A DNA stretch of 64,000 bases. Source: Streptomyces sp. NBC_01351. Lineage in GTDB: Bacteria; Actinomycetota; Actinomycetes; Streptomycetales; Streptomycetaceae. The number at the start of each line of letters is the position of its first letter. Position 1 is the stretch's first letter. The stretch lies in assembly GCF_036237315.1 (NCBI RefSeq), contig NZ_CP108356.1:2538501-2602500 (forward strand), written 5' to 3'. Positions 26,831-35,769 of this stretch are shown here, piece after piece. Both the position numbers and the translations under genes were made by a program. The notes beneath the pieces are model-generated. The model was not told the DNA's origin, searched no databases, and worked only from the letters and a program-made list of their open reading frames with translations.

Positions 26831-28711
26831 TCAGTCGTCTTCGTTGTCGCCGAAGTCGGGACGGACGCCCCGGGCGGCCATGACCTCGTCGTTGGAGGTG
26901 CCGGCGGCGACCATCGGCCACACCATGGCGTCCTCGTGGACGATGAAGTCGATCACGACGGTACGGTCGTTGATCGCGTTGGCCTCGGCGATGACCTTGT
27001 CGAGGTCGGCCGGGTCCTCACAGCGGAGCGCCACGCAGCCCATGGACTCGGCCAGCTTGACGAAGTCCGGGACCCGGGTGCCCTTGCGGGGGGCGATGGA
27101 CTCGCCCAGCTGCGAGCCGACGGTGTCGTGGCCGGTCTCGTCCGCGTGCAGCACGGTGTTGGAGTACCGCTGGTTGTAGAACAGGGTCTGCCACTGGCGG
27201 ACCATGCCCAGCGCACCGTTGTTGATGATCGCGACCTTGATCGGGATGTTGTTCAGCGCACAGGTGACCAGTTCCTGATTGGTCATCTGGAAGCAGCCGT
27301 CGCCGTCGATCGCCCAGACCGCGCGCTCGGGCATGCCGACCTTGGCGCCCATCGCGGCCGGGACCGCGTAGCCCATGGTTCCGGCGCCGCCGGAGTTCAG
27401 CCAGGTGCGCGGCTCCTCGTACTTCACGAAGTGCGAGGCCCACATCTGGTGCTGGCCGACGCCGGCCGCGAAGATCGTGCTCTTCGGCGCGAGGGCACCG
27501 ATCCGCTCGATCACCTGCTGCGGGGACAGGCTGCCGTCCTCGGGCAGGTCGTAGCCCAGCGGGTAGGTGTCGCGCCAGCGGCTGAGGTCGTTCCACCAGG
27601 CGGTGTAGTCACCGGCGTTGCCGTCGGTGTGCTCGGCCTGGACGGCCTGGATCAGGTCGGCGATGACCTCGCGGGCGTCGCCCACGATCGGGACGTCGAC
27701 CTCGCGGTTCTTGCCGATCTCGGCCGGGTCGATGTCCGCGTGGATGATCTTGGCGAACGGGGCGAAGCTGTCCAGCTTGCCGGTGACGCGGTCGTCGAAG
27801 CGGGTGCCGAGCGCGATGAGCAGGTCGGACTTCTGCAGGGCGGTGACGCCGGTGACCGAACCGTGCATGCCGGGCATGCCCACGTGCAGCGGGTGGCTGT
27901 CGGGGAAGGAGCCCAGGGCCATCAGGGTGGTACAGACCGGGACACCCGTCAGCTCGGCCAGGACCTTCAGCTCGGCGGTCGCGCCGGACTTCATGACGCC
28001 GCCGCCGACGTACAGGACCGGGCGCTTGGCCTGGCAGATGAGCTTGGCTGCCTCGCGGATCTGCTTCGCGTGCGGCTTGGTGACCGGCCGGTAGCCGGGC
28101 AGGTCCATGGCGGGCGGCCACGAGAAGGTGGTCTTCGCCTGGAGGGCGTCCTTGGCGATGTCGACCAGGACCGGGCCGGGGCGGCCGGTGGAGGCGATGT
28201 GGAACGCCTCCGCGATCGTCCGCGGAATGTCCTCGGCCTTGGTGACCAGGAAGTTGTGCTTGGTGATCGGCATGGTGATGCCGACGATGTCCGCCTCCTG
28301 GAAGGCGTCGGTGCCGATCGCCTTGGAGGAGACCTGGCCCGTGATCGCGACCAGCGGGACGGAGTCCATGTGCGCGTCGGCGATCGGGGTGACCAGGTTG
28401 GTGGCGCCCGGGCCGGAGGTGGCCATGCACACGCCGACCTTGCCGGTGGCCTGCGCGTAGCCGGTGGCGGCGTGACCGGCGCCCTGCTCGTGGCGGACCA
28501 GGATGTGACGGACCTTCTTGCTGTCCATCATCGGGTCGTACGCGGGGAGGATGGCGCCGCCCGGGATCCCGAAGACGGTGTCGCACCCCACCTCTTCGAG
28601 AGAGCGGATGAGGGACTGCGCACCCGTGACGTGCTCAACTGCGGCGGACTGGTGTCCGCCGGAACGGGGCCGCGGCTGCGGATGGTGGGCCCCGGTGGCC
28701 TGCTCGGTCAT
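26831..28711 (-). CDS. ilvB: Acetolactate synthase catalytic (large) subunit
   Basis: This ThDP-, FAD- and Mg-dependent enzyme condenses pyruvate with pyruvate or 2-oxobutyrate, the first step of branched-chain amino acid synthesis. The 626-residue product shows [18 protein letters not shown], the catalytic Glu in [36 protein letters not shown] and [14 protein letters not shown]. The ThDP motif is [16 protein letters not shown] with [21 protein letters not shown] chose the ATG at 28711 because AGAAGAG is seven bases upstream; the ATG at 28717 is too close to that site. It is preceded by a leader peptide and attenuator (28771-28887). Confidence 0.96.
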   Translation of the reverse strand: MTEQATGAHHPQPRPRSGGHQSAAVEHVTGAQSLIRSLEEVGCDTVFGIPGGAILPAYDPMMDSKKVRHILVRHEQGAGHAATGYAQATGKVGVCMATSGPGATNLVTPIADAHMDSVPLVAITGQVSSKAIGTDAFQEADIVGITMPITKHNFLVTKAEDIPRTIAEAFHIASTGRPGPVLVDIAKDALQAKTTFSWPPAMDLPGYRPVTKPHAKQIREAAKLICQAKRPVLYVGGGVMKSGATAELKVLAELTGVPVCTTLMALGSFPDSHPLHVGMPGMHGSVTGVTALQKSDLLIALGTRFDDRVTGKLDSFAPFAKIIHADIDPAEIGKNREVDVPIVGDAREVIADLIQAVQAEHTDGNAGDYTAWWNDLSRWRDTYPLGYDLPEDGSLSPQQVIERIGALAPKSTIFAAGVGQHQMWASHFVKYEEPRTWLNSGGAGTMGYAVPAAMGAKVGMPERAVWAIDGDGCFQMTNQELVTCALNNIPIKVAIINNGALGMVRQWQTLFYNQRYSNTVLHADETGHDTVGSQLGESIAPRKGTRVPDFVKLAESMGCVALRCEDPADLDKVIAEANAINDRTVVIDFIVHEDAMVWPMVAAGTSNDEVMAARGVRPDFGDNEDD

Positions 28712-28770
28712 CGGCATTCTCTTCTCGAAGCTGAGGGTTTTACGGGATTCGGCTCTGTGCCAGTGCAACA

Positions 28771-28803
28771 AAAAACCCCTCGTGCCGGTGGGCAAGCGAG
28801 GGG
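28771..28803 (-). terminator. ilvB attenuator terminator
   Basis: Read on the minus strand, CCCCTCG (28803-28797) and CGAGGGG (28782-28776) pair. A small inner GCC/GGC stem lies between them, and a run of six T follows immediately. This intrinsic terminator lies between the leader peptide and ilvB, with its 3' end 60 bp before the gene. Confidence 0.88.
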
Positions 28804-28845
28804 AGCGCGTCGGGTGCGTTGAGCGGGGACATGCTGGTCCCGGCT

Positions 28846-28887
28846 TCAGCCGACGCGCTTTCCAAGTACGAGAATTCGGGTGCGCAT
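28846..28887 (-). CDS. ilvB leader peptide
   Basis: This 13-residue [16 protein letters not shown], starts at an ATG (28887) with GGAGGGAGGG eight bases upstream and ends in TGA. Its middle, Ile-Leu-Val-Leu, together with a later Val, carries codons for all three branched-chain amino acids, as expected for ribosome-mediated attenuation. It is followed by the terminator at 28771-28803. When charged Ile, Val or Leu tRNA is scarce, the stalled ribosome should favour an antiterminator and allow ilvB-ilvN-ilvC expression. Such leaders are known for actinobacterial ilvB. Confidence 0.88.
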   Translation of the reverse strand: MRTRILVLGKRVG

Positions 28888-28920
28888 GGCACTGACCCTC
28901 CCTCCGGCGGGAGGTGGATG

Positions 28921-31821
28921 TCAAGTAGGTGGGACGGCCGTCTCATTATGTGAGCCTCTACGGATAACCACGGAGCCCCCGGGGGAACCACCGGCCAGGG
29001 CTGGTTGGACCGCTCCGCCCGGTACTGGGAACGTACCTCGCACGAGCGCGCGGCGCAGCCGGTATTCGTCCAGTGGCCCGGAGAAGGCCATCCCCTGGCC
29101 GTGCGTGCAGCCCATGGCGCGCAGGGCCATGACCTGCTCGGGCAGGTCCACCCCGTCGGCCACCGACCGCATGCCGAGGTCGTTTGCGATCCGCAACAGG
29201 CCTGCTGTGATCTTGTGCAGCCGGGGGGACTCGACGACCCCCTCCACCAGGCCCCGGTCCAGCTTGAGCATGTCCACGGGGAGGCGGCGCAGGGCGCTGA
29301 TGGCCGCGTAGCCGCTCCCGAAGCCGTCCAGGGCGATTCCCACCCCGAGCCGGTGCAAAGCCGTCAGGCGGCGCTCCAGGTCGTCGAAGGGCACTCTGGG
29401 ATCGGAGACGGCCAGCTCCAGGACGAGGGCCCCGGAGGGCAGCCCGTGCCTGGTCAGCAGGGCCTCGACGGAGCCCAGCGGCATCGCGCGGTCCAGCAGC
29501 CGCTGGGCGGTCATCCGAACGGCCACCGGCACGTCGTGCCCGGCCCGGTGCCGGTCGGCGGCCTGCTCCACGGCCTGTTCCAGCAGCCAGCGCCCCAGCT
29601 CGGCCGTGCGCGAGGCGTCCGGACCGGCGGCGGAGCCGGAGGCGCCCTCGCTGTACTCGGCGACCCGGAGGAACTCCGCCGGGGTGAAGAGGATCCCCTG
29701 CGCGGACCGCCAGCGGGCCTGCGCGGCCACTGCGGCGACCTCGCCGGTGGCCAGCGAGACCACGGGCTGGTGCAGCAGGGCGAACTCCCCTTCGTGCAGC
29801 GCGGTGCGCAGCCGCCCCGCCAGCTCGGCCTTGCGGACGACCTCGGCCTGCATCTGCGGGGCGTACATCTCCACGCGGTCCTTGCCGCCGGCCTTGGCCC
29901 GGTACATCGCGAGATCCGCGTTGCGCATCAGGTCCGAAGGGGTGATTCCGGGGTCGGCGAAGGCCACGCCGATGCTCGCGGCGACCCTGACCTCGCTGCC
30001 CGCGATCCGGTACGGCTGGGAGAGGGTGGTGCGCAGCCGGTCCGCGATCTCGTGGACCTGGTACTCGCGGGCACTGCGGTCGCGGCTCCCGTCGCCGAGG
30101 ATCAGCGCGGCGAACTCGTCGCCGCCGAGGCGGGCGGCGGTGTCCCCGGCGCGCACCGAGTCCTGGAGCCTGCGCGCGGCCTCGACGAGCAGCTCGTCGC
30201 CGGCCTGGTGGCCGATGGTGTCGTTGACCGCTTTGAAGCCGTCGAGGTCGATGAAGAGCACCGCGGTGCTGTGGTCCCCCGCGCGCCGGCCGGTCAGGGC
30301 CTGGCGCACGCGCCGGGTGAAGAGGGCCCGGTTGGGCAGGTCGGTCAGCGGGTCGTGCTCGGCGCTGTGCTGGAGCTGGGCCTGGAGCCGGACCCGCTCG
30401 GTGACGTCCCGGCTGTTGAGGATGAGCCCGCCCTGGTGGCGGTTGACGGTGGATTCCACGTTGAGCCACTCGCCGCCGCCCGACTTGAAGCGGCATTCGA
30501 TGCGGGTGGTGGGCTCCTCGGTCGGCGGTGCGGCGAGGAAGCGGCGCACCTCGTGGACCACCCGGCCGAGGTCGTCGGGGTGGATCAGGGTGGCGAGCTC
30601 GGTGCCGACCAGCTCTTCGGCGTCCCGGCCGTAGACCCCGGCGGCGGCGGGGCTGACGTAGCGCAGGGTGCCGGTGGGCGCGGCGATCATGATGACGTCG
30701 CTGGAGCCCTGGACCAGGGAGCGGAAGTGGTTCTCCTTCTGGGCCAGTTCCTGGGTCAGCGCGATGTTGTCGAGGAGCATGATGCCCTGGCGGATGACGA
30801 GGGCCAGCACGACGGTGCAGCCCGTGAAGACGACCATCCGGTCGACCTTCCGGCCGTCCACGACGTTGTAGAGGATGCCGAGGGTGCACACGGCCGCCGC
30901 GAGGTACGGGGTCAGTGCGGGCAGCGAGCCGGTGATCGGGCGGCTGTGCGGCCGGTCCGCGCGGGCGGCCGCGGCCGGATCGGGCCCGGTGTGGGAGCGC
31001 CGGGCGCCCCAGGGCGCGTACGCGAGGAGCAGCGAGCCCGCGAACCAGCCCGCGTCGAGGAGCTGTCCGGACTGGTACTCGGCACTGAGCAGGGGCGAGG
31101 TGAAGAGGGCGTCGCTGAGCACGGTCAGGGCGAGCGCCGCGATGGCGGTGTTGACGGCGGACCGGTTGGTCTCGCTGCGCCGGAAGTGCAGGACGAGGAC
31201 CATCGACACCAGCGCGATGTCCAGCAGCGGGTACGCGAGCGAGAGCGCCGCGCGCGGGACGCTGCCGGGGGCGCCGGACTGGGCGGTCCGTGCCGCGTGG
31301 GCGAGGGCCAGGCTCCAGGACAGCGTGAGCAGGGAGCCGCCGATGAGCCAGGAGTCGAGCCCGAGGCACACCCAACCGGCCCGGGTGACCGGGCGTTTGG
31401 CGAGGACGAGCAGGCCCACGATGGCGGGCGGAGCGAAGCAGAGGAAGGCGAAGTCGGCGAGCGAGGGCTTCGGCACGTCCTGGCCGAGAACCACCTCGTA
31501 CCAGCCCCAGACCGCGTTGCCGCTGGCACCCATGAGGGAGGAGAAGGCGAAGAGCAGCCATGCGGGGCGTTCACGGCTGTCGATCGCGCGGGCGTAGGTG
31601 TAGCAGGAGACCGCGGCGAGTAATCCTGCCGCGCTGAGCCCGAAGTCGCCCATGATCTCGGCGAGTTCCTCCGAGCCCCAGTTGAGGGCGGCGCCGACGG
31701 CATAGCCGCCGCTGACCACCGCGAGGAGCAGCTGCATCGCCAGGCTCCGGCCACCGCCGGCACCACTGCCGCTGCGCGAGACGGACGGCCGGTTCAGGAG
31801 CGCCGCCCCCGGGGCACTCAC
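28921..31821 (-). CDS. Membrane PAS-GGDEF-EAL cyclic-di-GMP protein with decayed EAL
   Basis: This protein of about 966 residues has nine to ten membrane segments in the first 350 residues. They are followed by a PAS domain (about 362-476; [20 protein letters not shown], then [20 protein letters not shown]), a GGDEF domain (intact GGDEF at 566-570, with an RAGD inhibitory-site motif five residues before it) and an EAL-like domain. The EAL motif is lost (AQARW in place of EALVRW, ELAVS for [13 protein letters not shown] for [14 protein letters not shown] for AEGVE), so phosphodiesterase activity is unlikely. Diguanylate cyclase activity is plausible. The GTG at 31821 has GAGGGG upstream. The ATG at 31908 would add 29 codons with poor third-position GC. 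It precedes ilvB on the same strand. Confidence 0.88.
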   Translation of the reverse strand: MSAPGAALLNRPSVSRSGSGAGGGRSLAMQLLLAVVSGGYAVGAALNWGSEELAEIMGDFGLSAAGLLAAVSCYTYARAIDSRERPAWLLFAFSSLMGASGNAVWGWYEVVLGQDVPKPSLADFAFLCFAPPAIVGLLVLAKRPVTRAGWVCLGLDSWLIGGSLLTLSWSLALAHAARTAQSGAPGSVPRAALSLAYPLLDIALVSMVLVLHFRRSETNRSAVNTAIAALALTVLSDALFTSPLLSAEYQSGQLLDAGWFAGSLLLAYAPWGARRSHTGPDPAAAARADRPHSRPITGSLPALTPYLAAAVCTLGILYNVVDGRKVDRMVVFTGCTVVLALVIRQGIMLLDNIALTQELAQKENHFRSLVQGSSDVIMIAAPTGTLRYVSPAAAGVYGRDAEELVGTELATLIHPDDLGRVVHEVRRFLAAPPTEEPTTRIECRFKSGGGEWLNVESTVNRHQGGLILNSRDVTERVRLQAQLQHSAEHDPLTDLPNRALFTRRVRQALTGRRAGDHSTAVLFIDLDGFKAVNDTIGHQAGDELLVEAARRLQDSVRAGDTAARLGGDEFAALILGDGSRDRSAREYQVHEIADRLRTTLSQPYRIAGSEVRVAASIGVAFADPGITPSDLMRNADLAMYRAKAGGKDRVEMYAPQMQAEVVRKAELAGRLRTALHEGEFALLHQPVVSLATGEVAAVAAQARWRSAQGILFTPAEFLRVAEYSEGASGSAAGPDASRTAELGRWLLEQAVEQAADRHRAGHDVPVAVRMTAQRLLDRAMPLGSVEALLTRHGLPSGALVLELAVSDPRVPFDDLERRLTALHRLGVGIALDGFGSGYAAISALRRLPVDMLKLDRGLVEGVVESPRLHKITAGLLRIANDLGMRSVADGVDLPEQVMALRAMGCTHGQGMAFSGPLDEYRLRRALVRGTFPVPGGAVQPALAGGSPGGSVVIRRGSHNETAVPPT
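28945..28950 (-). promoter_or_regulatory. Candidate -10 box for the ilvB leader transcript
   Basis: CATAAT on the minus strand (28950-28945) is a good -10 match about 60 bp before the leader ATG. It lies inside the last codons of the upstream GGDEF gene. A -35 is not clear (CCGTGG at 17-bp spacing). Confidence 0.4.
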
Positions 31822-32104
31822 CGGTCCCCCTCGCCGGCTGGTTCCGGTGCAGCCCAGTCTCGACAGCGTCGCCTCCGGCGGCTCTGCCGCGTCGGATCCT
31901 TCGTCCATTGGCCGTGCATCGCCCGTCGCCCCCCAAAGTGTCCGATCACTCCCCAGCGCCAGACGTTCGTGGCGCAGCCCCTTCTTCCGGACGATACACC
32001 ACTTTCGTCACTCAGCGACATAGCTTCTCTACTCTCCGTCACCACAACGGGAGTTGGGCCCACCGTGCGCATCCGATCGAACGCGGAGCGTGTTCGGCCC
32101 GGCG

Positions 32105-33052
32105 TCACTCGGTGATCAACACCGTGTGTTCCACGGGCTCTCCGGCGGCGAACCGGCCGAGCTGGCGCGCGAGCAGGCGCTTGGCCCTCGGCTCGAACGC
32201 CGAGCTGCTGCCGCCGACATGGGGCGTGATCAGGACATTCGGAGCATGCCAGAGCGGGTGGCCGGCCGGCAGCGGTTCCGGGTCGGTGACGTCCAGCGCC
32301 GCGCGCAGCCGGCCCGACTCCAGCTCCGCCAGCAGGGCCTTGGTGTCGACGACGGGACCGCGCGAGACGTTCACCAGCAGGGCGCCGTCCTTCATGCGGC
32401 TCAGGAACGCAGGCCCGGCCAGACCCCGGGTGGCGTCGGTCAGCGGCGTCACGAGGATCACCACGTCCGCCCGGGGCAGGAGTCCGGGCAGGTCCGCGAG
32501 GGCGTGCACGGGGCCGCGCGGGCTGGTCCGCGCCGAGCGGGCGACCCTGGTGACGGGCCCGCACTCGAAGGGCACGAGACGGTCCTCGATGGCCGAGCCG
32601 ATGGATCCGTAGCCGACGATCAGGACGGACTTGTCGGCGAGGGCCTCGTAGAAGCCGCCGCGCCATTCCTCGCGGTCCTGGCCGCGGACCATGCCGGGGA
32701 TGCCGCGCAGCGAGGCGAGCGTCAGGGTGAGGGCGAGTTCGGCGGTGCTGGCGGTGTGGACCCCGACGGCGTTGCAGAGCCGGACGCCGGGGCGCAGGTG
32801 GCCGAGGCCGCCCATGACGTGGTCGATGCCCGCGGTCAGGGTCTGTACGACTTCCAGCGCGGGCATGGCAGCCAGCGGGCGCACGGTGACCTCGGGGGAC
32901 TTCATGTACGGGGTCACGTAGAAGACGCAGTCGGCCGGGTCGGCCGGGAAGTCCTCCTCGCCGTCCCAGAGGCGGTAGCGGAAGGAGTCGGGCAGGCCGG
33001 CGATCTCGTCGGCGGGGAAGGGGAGCCAGACGTCCCCGGTCTTTGAGGTCAT
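32105..33052 (-). CDS. D-isomer-specific 2-hydroxyacid dehydrogenase
   Basis: This 315-residue NAD(P)-dependent oxidoreductase has SVLIVGYGSIGSAIEDRLVP (Rossmann GxGxxG), LLVNVSRGPVVDTKALLAEL with the catalytic Arg, ALDVTDPEPLPAGHPLW with the Glu, and VLITPHVGGSSSAFEPRAKR with the His. It belongs to the phosphoglycerate/glyoxylate reductase family but lacks ACT domains, so it is not SerA. Its substrate is a 2-oxo or 2-hydroxy acid that I cannot specify. The ATG at 33052 (MTSKTGDVWLPFPADEIAGL) overlaps no other gene. An aldo/keto reductase gene is divergent, 73 bp away. Confidence 0.9.
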   Translation of the reverse strand: MTSKTGDVWLPFPADEIAGLPDSFRYRLWDGEEDFPADPADCVFYVTPYMKSPEVTVRPLAAMPALEVVQTLTAGIDHVMGGLGHLRPGVRLCNAVGVHTASTAELALTLTLASLRGIPGMVRGQDREEWRGGFYEALADKSVLIVGYGSIGSAIEDRLVPFECGPVTRVARSARTSPRGPVHALADLPGLLPRADVVILVTPLTDATRGLAGPAFLSRMKDGALLVNVSRGPVVDTKALLAELESGRLRAALDVTDPEPLPAGHPLWHAPNVLITPHVGGSSSAFEPRAKRLLARQLGRFAAGEPVEHTVLITE

Positions 33053-33125
33053 GATCACGAGGCTATGCCAAGCCATCCGGATCAAGCCGTTAGTTTGTTC
33101 GCCGGAGCGGGAGGGGGATCCAGGG

Positions 33126-34133
33126 GTGGAGCGCAGGTCGATCGGGGCGGGGGCGCTGGCGGTGGGTGCCATCGGCCTCGGGTGCATGCCGATGAGCTGG
33201 GCGTACGCGCCTTCGCGGCGCAGGGGGCAGGAATCGCTGGCCGCCGTGCACACGGCGCTCGATCTGGGGTCGAACCTGCTGGACACCGCCGATGTGTACG
33301 GGCCGTTCACCAACGAGCTGTTGCTCGGGCGGGTGCTGCGGGAGCGCCGCTCCGAGGCCTTCGTCTCGGCGAAGGCGGGACTGCGCGCGGGTGAGCAGCA
33401 CGTGGTGGCCGACGGGCGGCCCGGCTATCTGCGGCGGGCGTGCGACGCCTCGCTGCGGCGGCTGCGGACCGACGTCATAGACCTCTACCAGCTGCACCGG
33501 GTGGATCCCGAGGTGCCGGTGGAGGAGAGCTGGGGGGCGATGGCGGAGCTGGTGGCCGCCGGGAAGGTGCGGGCGCTGGGGTTCAGCGCGCTGGGCGCGG
33601 GGGCCGGGCCGGGGACGGGGCGGCGCGGGGACCGGGCGTACGGGACGACGCTGGCGCATCTGGAGCGGGCGCAGCAGGTGTTCCCGGTGAGTGCGGTGCA
33701 GGCGGAGCTGTCGGTGTGGTCGCCGGAGGCGGCGTGGCAGCTCCTGCCGTGGTGCGCGGCGCGCGGGGTGGGGTTCCTGGCGGCGATGCCGCTGGGCAGC
33801 GGGTTCCTCACCGGGACGCTCAGGCCGGGCGAGGGTTTCGAGTCGCAGGACGTACGGGCCCGGCATCCGCGGTTCACGGCGCACGCGATGGCGTCGAACC
33901 AGGGCCTTGTCGCGGGCCTGCGGCGGGTGGCGCTGCGGCACGGGCCCGAGGTCACGGCGGCGCAGGTGGCGCTGGCGTGGGTGCTGGCGCAGGGACCGCA
34001 GGTGGTGCCGGTGCCGGGGGCGGACCGGGCGCACTGGGCGGCGGAGAACGCGCGGGCGGCGGAGGTCCGGCTCTCGGCGGCGGACCTGGCGGAGATCGCG
34101 GCGCTGCCGGCGGCGGTGGGAGCCTGGGAGTGA
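33126..34133 (+). CDS. Aldo/keto reductase
   Basis: This 335-residue NADPH-dependent reductase of the AKR superfamily has the catalytic tetrad Asp53 and Tyr58 (LLDTADVYGP), Lys83 (SAKAG) and His124 (YQLHRVD). Cofactor-binding motifs follow (VGFLAAMPLGSGFLTG, then VTAAQVALAWVLAQGPQVVP, VPGADRAHWAAENA). The pattern suits the AKR11/13-like bacterial group acting on small aldehydes. The GTG at 33126 follows GGAGGGGGA. An upstream in-frame start at 33051 would overlap the divergent dehydrogenase start. GC content rises toward the 3' end, where the sequence is almost wholly GCG/GGC codons. Confidence 0.9.
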   Translation: MERRSIGAGALAVGAIGLGCMPMSWAYAPSRRRGQESLAAVHTALDLGSNLLDTADVYGPFTNELLLGRVLRERRSEAFVSAKAGLRAGEQHVVADGRPGYLRRACDASLRRLRTDVIDLYQLHRVDPEVPVEESWGAMAELVAAGKVRALGFSALGAGAGPGTGRRGDRAYGTTLAHLERAQQVFPVSAVQAELSVWSPEAAWQLLPWCAARGVGFLAAMPLGSGFLTGTLRPGEGFESQDVRARHPRFTAHAMASNQGLVAGLRRVALRHGPEVTAAQVALAWVLAQGPQVVPVPGADRAHWAAENARAAEVRLSAADLAEIAALPAAVGAWE

Positions 34134-34216
34134 CTGAGGGCTGACCGGGGGCTGACCGGGGCTGACCAAGCCGGGCCAGGCCCGGCCAGGGGCCGTCTTT
34201 CCGCCGGCTCCACAAC

Positions 34217-34230
34217 CACTCGATCGAGTG
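34217..34230. promoter_or_regulatory. 14-bp perfect palindrome upstream of the sugar dehydrogenase gene
   Basis: CACTCGATCGAGTG is self-complementary and lies 84 bp before the ATG at 34314. It resembles a regulator half-site pair, but the regulator is unknown. Three direct copies of GGGCTGACC occur just upstream, at 34138-34166. Confidence 0.45.
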
Positions 34231-34313
34231 TACGAAGGGAGGAACTTGGGGTACGGCCGGAGCTGTTGAGACAGATGGAAGGCACGAGAGGCGCACGGGA
34301 GGGGAGCAGGGCG

Positions 34314-35537
34314 ATGCGATACGGATCGGGGATGTACGGGGGCGGGGGCGCGCGGCGTCGGAGCGTGCTGGCGGCGGTGACGCTGGCCGGGTGCGGCGCG
34401 TTGCTGGCGGCCGGGTGCTCGCCTCCGGGCGGCGACGGGGGTCGGCCGAGCGGTTCCCCACCGGGCACGCCCGCCGCGAGCCCGGGCTCATCGGGCCCGT
34501 CGGGGAGCCCGTCCGGCTCGCCGGAGCCGTCCGGCGCCCCGGCGAAGGGCTCGGTGACGGTGACCGGGGAGATCGCCAAGGGTCTGGAGTCGCCGTGGGG
34601 CGTGGCACCGCTGCCCGACGGGGATCTGCTGGTGGCCTCGCGGGACAAGGGGACGATCGGCAGGATCGCGGTGGGCTCGGGCGCGATGACGGAGATCGGC
34701 GAGGTGCCGGGGGTGGCTCCGGGCGGGGAGGGCGGGCTGCTGGGCCTCGCGCTGTCGCCCTCGTTCGCCTCTGACCGGCTGGTGTACGCGTACTTCACGA
34801 CCGAGTCCGACAACCGCATCGCCCGGATGCGCTATGACGAGAAGAGACCGGCCGGTCAGCAACTGGGGGCTCCGGACACGGTGTTCCGGGGGATCCCCAA
34901 GGGCACGGTGCACAACGGCGGCCGGATCGCCTTCGGCCCGGACAAGATGCTCTATGTGGGGACCGGCGAGACCGGTGAGACCGGGCTCGCACAGGACAAG
35001 AAGTCACTGGGCGGCAAGATCCTCCGGATGACTCCGGACGGGGATCCGGTGCACGGCAATCCCGAGGCCGACTCGGTCGTCTACTCCTACGGTCACCGCA
35101 ATGTGCAGGGCCTCGCCTGGGACCAGGACAAGCGGCTGTGGGCGGCCGAGTTCGGGCAGCACACCTGGGACGAGCTGAATCTGATCGAGCCCGGTGCGAA
35201 CTACGGCTGGCCCGAGGCCGAGGGGAAGGCGGGCAGACCTGGGATGCGGGATCCGGTGGCGGTGTGGGGGACCGACGAGGCCTCGCCGAGCGGGATCGCG
35301 TGGGCGCAGGGCTCCCTGTGGATGGCCGGGCTGAAGGGCAACCGGCTGTGGCGGATCCCGCTGGCCGGAGCGGAACCGGTTGCGGCCCCCGAAGCGTTCC
35401 TCGAGGGGAAGTACGGCCGGCTGCGCACGGTGGTGGCGCTCGGCGGGGACAGATTGCTGCTGGTCACGAGCGAGACCGATGGGCGCGGGTCGCCGGAAGC
35501 GGGCGACGACAGGATCCTGACACTGACGGTGCGGTAG
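34314..35537 (+). CDS. PQQ-type glucose/sorbosone dehydrogenase lipoprotein
   Basis: This 407-residue exported protein has a signal with consecutive arginines (GARRRSVLAAV, possibly Tat) and a lipobox (LLAAGC, Cys35; an earlier LAGC is an alternative). A Ser/Gly/Pro-rich linker follows. The six-bladed beta-propeller domain from about residue 80 has LESPWGVAPLPDGDLLVASR, GGEGGLLGLALSPSFASDRL, VYAYFTTESDNRIARMRYDE, VHNGGRIAFGPDKMLYVGTG, YSYGHRNVQGLAWDQDKRLW, AAEFGQHTWDELNLIEPGAN and YGWPEAEGKAG. This is the glucose/sorbosone dehydrogenase family, which uses PQQ. Whether this strain makes PQQ cannot be seen. The ATG at 34314 has GGGGAG upstream. Confidence 0.9.
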   Translation: MRYGSGMYGGGGARRRSVLAAVTLAGCGALLAAGCSPPGGDGGRPSGSPPGTPAASPGSSGPSGSPSGSPEPSGAPAKGSVTVTGEIAKGLESPWGVAPLPDGDLLVASRDKGTIGRIAVGSGAMTEIGEVPGVAPGGEGGLLGLALSPSFASDRLVYAYFTTESDNRIARMRYDEKRPAGQQLGAPDTVFRGIPKGTVHNGGRIAFGPDKMLYVGTGETGETGLAQDKKSLGGKILRMTPDGDPVHGNPEADSVVYSYGHRNVQGLAWDQDKRLWAAEFGQHTWDELNLIEPGANYGWPEAEGKAGRPGMRDPVAVWGTDEASPSGIAWAQGSLWMAGLKGNRLWRIPLAGAEPVAAPEAFLEGKYGRLRTVVALGGDRLLLVTSETDGRGSPEAGDDRILTLTVR

Positions 35538-35580
35538 CCGGCCCGGGGGCACAGGCCCCGGCAGGGCTCGGAAAGGCGCG

Positions 35581-35769
35581 GTGGGCACGGTGTTCAACAT
35601 GATCGAGGAGCTGTTCAATCCGGGGCGCAAGCACTCGGACGAGGAGAAGAAGCGGCTGGAGCTGTCCCGGGTCGACGTCAATGACGGCGACCCGGGGCGG
35701 GGTCCCATAGACCTGGAGTCCGGCAGGGTGCTCATACGCCTCGACGAGCAGCCTCCGGACGGGCACTGA
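35581..35769 (+). CDS. Small conserved actinobacterial protein (DUF6191-like)
   Basis: This 62-residue protein starts at a GTG (35581) with GGAAAGG upstream: MGTVFNMIEELFNPGRKHSD, then EEKKRLELSRVDVNDGDPGR, and GPIDLESGRVLIRLD. From memory this pattern (ELF-PGRKH, then LSRVD, then GDPGRGPIDL-SG) is that of DUF6191, a short Streptomyces family of unknown function. The first 12 residues are mildly hydrophobic. Its last 38 bp overlap, tail to tail, the 3' end of the large LAL regulator gene. It may be co-transcribed with the sugar dehydrogenase gene 43 bp upstream. Confidence 0.72.
   Translation: MGTVFNMIEELFNPGRKHSDEEKKRLELSRVDVNDGDPGRGPIDLESGRVLIRLDEQPPDGH

Noticed and set aside
28712..28920. 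A T-box or leucine riboswitch before ilvB
   Set aside because: The region is fully explained by a leader peptide and intrinsic terminator. No T-box sequence was seen.
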